From: Pterobdella sp. o SKG-2022
Taxonomy: Eukaryota > Annelida > Clitellata > Hirudinida > Piscicolidae
Direction of reading: 5' to 3'
Assembly (NCBI GenBank): GCA_964035795.1
Contig: OZ038321.1
Coordinates: 2,040,948-2,104,947, forward strand
Length of the DNA stretch: 64,000 nt
Below, piece after piece: positions 62,176 through 64,000 of the stretch. Under the pieces are notes generated by a model. It searched no databases and had not been told where the DNA came from. It saw only the letters and a program-made list of their open reading frames with translations. Position 1 is the first letter of the stretch, and the number at the start of each line of letters is the position of its first letter. The position numbers were made by a program, and so were the translations under genes.

Positions 62176-63045
62176 AAAAACAAACGAGAATAATTAATTA
62201 TTCGAAATTCAAAAAAATTTTTCTAAAGAAAAACATAAAACCTCAAGTGATCTCACTCTAAACTCGGAGTTTAGTTTAGTGAAATTATTTCTTTCATGAA
62301 ATTTTTTCAGACCGTTTTACGACAGCATGAATTTTCATTTAATTTCAAAATGCTACCAAAAACGATTTGAATCAAACACTTTTATTAACTGAATAATAAC
62401 ACGAAGCCCTTAGTGAGTTGAACTCACATTATCAAGTAATCAATTATTAATCAATATGAGTCATGGTAAGCTTGGTTTTTAATTCAGGATACACTGAATA
62501 TAAACATTAATAATATGGGACATGAAAAAAAAAATTCCATTACTTAGAGTGTAGGAGAATACTTTGATGCTATAAGACAAAAACTTGAGATATTATTTAA
62601 TAGACGAGCTTGTTCCAATTTTGAGTTATGCTAGTGATGATGATGATGTTTCAAGTTTGAGTAACAGTGATGGTAATGATGATATATATAGTTACAGAAT
62701 TGTTTTTTTATGAAAAAAAAATTAAACGAATAACGAGAGAATTTAAACGAGTTCGATGCAGCTGCGACTGTGTGATTTTAATTGACAAAAGAAACGAAAA
62801 TAATGCAAAAAGGAATAATAAAAACAATAAAATAACAATAATAATAATAAAAACTAAATTTTAAAAAAATATTATTTGAGCTTATGAAAAAATAAAAATT
62901 AAAGTCTATTTGAAAACTGAAGCACACTTGCTAAAGGTTTGGGATGAAACTAGGCTTATAGAAAATTTTAACTAAATACAATAGAGAAAAAAAAATCATT
63001 TATTTTTATTATTATTATCCTTATTATTATTATTAATCTAATTAG

Positions 63046-63105
63046 GTATACTGTTGTACATGTCCCAGTAACTGGGGTTGACAGCAGTCGACCTAGATTA
63101 TTGTA
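63046..63105. repeat. Dispersed repeat, copy 2 (CTGTTGTACATGTCCCAGTA)
   Basis: Counterpart of 19511-19570, more than 80% identical by eye over the core, in the same orientation. Confidence 0.6.
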
Positions 63106-64000
63106 TAGAGTGATGTATAAAAAGTCATTTTATTTAGAAGAAAGTTTTACTATCATCATTATTTTAATTATTTTAAAAATTTTTATAGCACACAATTCAC
63201 AAATTTGCTACAAGGCGCTAAAGACTTTGAGATAGCTACGTTTTATGTTGTTAAAATTGAAAATTAACTAATGATGATGAATTTCTAGAAAAGATGAAGA
63301 TAATTTTTGACTGAATATCCAATATTGAAGGTGATGTATCGGTCCAAGATGGAGTTTTTTTAAAAAATGAATAACGATAATGAATATATCTATATTTTTA
63401 CCTAATTAATAAAAATAGCCGATATTTTTAATCGTAATATTAGAAATAAATACAATCTCGAGAAAAAAATATCATAAAAAATTAGCTAATGTTTTATGAT
63501 AAGGTTGAATTTGTCGAAAAATAAAGCTGTTTATTTTGCTCACTAAATTTAATAAAGTCCTCTCATAAATCGACTTCGAGAAATAAATCTTAAATAATAA
63601 ATCAATTATAATAAAATTATCAACGAAACAGTATTATAAAAAAATCAAGAACAACAAAACACAAAAAAAAATTATAACAGAAATATAAACAAAAACAACA
63701 ACAAAAACAATAATAATGAAACAATAATAAAATGAAACGCAACAGACCAATCCGAAGCAATAAGGATGATGACATGTATAAAGGAAAGGAGTGTGACGTG
63801 GCATGAATGAATGAAATCATTATGGGGAAATCAAAACATAAATATGTTTATATAAACATAAATGATTGGAGCAATGACAAAATTTTAATTCTTACTTTTT
63901 TTTTGCATTTACTAAATACAGTTGTTTTTATTTTATTTTTTTGATTTTTTTTTATTTTTCATCATTATGGAAATAAATGGAAAAAAAATTCATTAAGCAT

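Overview
The window is AT-rich (by eye well over 70% A+T) animal nuclear DNA. The evidence is GT-AG introns that interrupt coding frames, TATA-type promoters, tRNA-headed SINEs, a non-LTR retrotransposon with an RNase H domain, hairpin MITE-like elements and many trinucleotide microsatellites. Gene content (a DDIT4/REDD1 homologue and a ZPBP-like immunoglobulin plus cysteine-rich protein) fits a bilaterian. A lophotrochozoan such as a leech is my guess from overall style and is not shown by the sequence. Long 'ORFs' of poly-Leu, poly-Tyr, poly-His, poly-Ile and similar are translated microsatellites, not genes.

Layout. 1-8200: intergenic or intronic AT-rich DNA with a few weak minus-strand exon candidates (498-535, 611-693, 2126-2191, 5549-5724). 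8284-16791 (+): a multi-exon gene rebuilt here by matching splice phases. It encodes an Ig-like domain, a helical region, a GCC2/GCC3 cysteine-rich module, one transmembrane helix and a lysine/asparagine-rich cytoplasmic tail. The extracellular part resembles zona-pellucida-binding protein (ZPBP/Sp38). 18674-20398 (+): a three-exon, 230-residue DDIT4/REDD1-type gene (mTORC1 inhibitor), apparently intact. 20400-24060: SINEs, minisatellites and no clear gene. 24063-24262: assembly gap. 24984-27342: a decayed LINE (RT plus RNase H). 27490-33600: tandem repeats, a decayed coding repeat (28703-29070) and a cluster of MITE-like inverted repeats. 33600-50600 (+): several isolated leader-like exons, three of them behind TATA boxes, then candidate coding exons near 47.0 and 50.1 kb. 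A perfect 601-bp tandem duplication lies at 42566-43767. 50600-64000: mostly AT-rich DNA with one SINE, a MITE and one likely ankyrin-like coding exon (61392-61499).

Only the ZPBP-like and DDIT4-like genes are well supported. They lie head to tail on the same strand about 1.9 kb apart, and nothing in the sequence suggests they act together. All intron-exon models here come from reading splice sites and phases by eye, with no transcript evidence.
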